A stretch of DNA of 23,003 bases from positions 1 through 23,003 of the IMG/VR virus record IMGVR_UViG_3300000928_000566. One strand, given 5' to 3'. The notes beneath the pieces were generated by a model that had not been told where the DNA came from, did no database searches, and saw nothing but the letters and a program-made list of their open reading frames with translations. The translations under genes and the position numbers were made by a program. Below, in pieces: positions 22,333 to 23,003 of this stretch; the stretch's first letter is position 1; every line of letters starts with the position of its first letter. This DNA is from a virus.

Positions 22333-23003
22333 TATCTACCGCCTCCACCAAAGCCAACCGGCCCAACCAGCTGGGGAACTGGAGAAGGAAGAGTTTCGTT
22401 GAATGAATCTTTTACTAATTCTAAATCCATAATATATCTCCCACCCTGTATTCTATGTCTCAATGCGAATATTATATATTTCCCACTATAATATTCATCC
22501 TTTTTATCTGGATCAGTTGAACTAAACAAAGGAACATTTAATTCAAGACAATCGCCTGTAACCAAGTCACTATCTCCATACACTGTAATTGTACATTTAA
22601 TATTTTCCATCAATTGTTTATAAAACAGTCTACTTAAAAATATCTTCTCTTGGTTGTATAGCGGCTTGCCAGCAGTCAATTCGACTTCTGGAAGGAGATA
22701 ATAGGATTCTGGGCGATACTGTCTCCCCTGCCCGCTTACATCTTGGATAGGCCCATCATTCATATACTGATAGTCTGTAGAGTTATCCCAATATGAATGA
22801 GTGAAGGTTTTTGTATTTCTTGTAACCATATCTACCGTAGTGAGATTTCCAACATACATACCCTTTGCGATATTATCTAAAACAGAAAAGTTTGAGTTGA
22901 AAGAATATGTTATTACTTTTTTGTTTTCTGAATTTGGATCTAAAAAGGCATCAGGAGCTCCAGATCCAGTATTTTTTAAATCTCCCAAAAAGAACTCATT
23001 TCT
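22332..23003 (-). CDS. Baseplate hub protein, gp27-like, C-terminal part (5' end outside window)
   Basis: The frame stays open to the window edge, with residues RNEFF encoded before a TTG, so the true start lies beyond 23003 and 223 residues are visible. The TTG at 22988 is not a convincing start: it has no ribosome binding site and the frame continues upstream of it. The visible part is beta-rich and ends in a flexible Pro/Gly tail (PSPVPQLVGP, then a GGGG run). The segments LVTGDCLELNVPL and YYSGKYIIFALRHRIQGG have the pattern of the C-terminal domain of gp27/gpD-type hub proteins, which form the trimeric ring at the end of the tail tube. The stop codon overlaps the ATG of the gp5 gene by one base (TAATG), as expected for a gp27/gp5 complex made in matched amounts. 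The gp27 assignment rests mainly on gene order and these C-terminal motifs; another tail-hub paralogue is possible. Confidence 0.7.
   Translation of the reverse strand, partial: RNEFFLGDLKNTGSGAPDAFLDPNSENKKVITYSFNSNFSVLDNIAKGMYVGNLTTVDMVTRNTKTFTHSYWDNSTDYQYMNDGPIQDVSGQGRQYRPESYYLLPEVELTAGKPLYNQEKIFLSRLFYKQLMENIKCTITVYGDSDLVTGDCLELNVPLFSSTDPDKKDEYYSGKYIIFALRHRIQGGRYIMDLELVKDSFNETLPSPVPQLVGPVGFGGGGR

Noticed and set aside
22332-22988. Complete 218-residue gene starting at TTG 22988
   Set aside because: The frame continues without a stop to the window edge and the TTG has no ribosome binding site, so the gene is better treated as cut at its 5' end.

Overview
The window is a piece of the structural (late) region of a T4-like myovirus. 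All real genes lie on the minus strand, so the biological reading direction runs from position 23003 down to 1. The DNA is AT-rich (roughly a third G+C by eye), with almost no intergenic space. The baseplate proteins look like those of marine T4-like phages such as cyanophages and pelagiphages: a DUF4815-type giant protein, a very large gp7-position protein and a glycine-rich fibre. The host cannot be named from this sequence.

Layout in transcription order: (1) the C-terminal part of a gp27-like baseplate hub protein, cut by the right edge (23003-22332); (2) a gp5-type hub/cell-puncturing protein (22332-20056); (3) the gp25 wedge/sheath-initiator protein (20047-19589); (4) the gp6 wedge protein (19588-17549); (5) a 1952-residue protein in the gp7 position (17546-11688); (6) a 47-bp gap with a T4-type late promoter; (7) gp8 wedge protein (11640-9970); (8) a 2313-residue DUF4815-type baseplate/fibre protein (9948-3007); (9) a 68-residue coiled-coil protein; (10) a 387-residue segmented fibre protein; (11) the N-terminal 537 residues of a glycine-rich fibre/adhesin running off the left edge.

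Together these genes build the tail baseplate. The hub (gp27-like plus gp5) pierces and digests the envelope. The wedges (gp25, gp6, gp7-like, gp8) form the ring that triggers sheath contraction. The DUF4815 protein and the fibre genes probably make the peripheral attachment and host-recognition parts. No homologue of T4 gp9, gp11 or gp12 is recognisable; the giant and fibre genes occupy the place those genes have in T4.

The most interesting features are accessory modules inserted into conserved baseplate proteins. The gp5 homologue carries two different predicted wall-degrading domains: an M15-type zinc peptidase and a lytic-transglycosylase-like domain. The second appears to be nested inside a split chitin-binding-like module. 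A full-length relative of that module is inserted in gp8. The gp7-position protein carries a LamG/concanavalin-type lectin domain plus tandem beta repeats, and the last gene has polyglycine tracts like those of phage adhesins. There is no tRNA, CRISPR array, insertion sequence or convincing terminator. No stretch longer than 47 bp lacks a gene.
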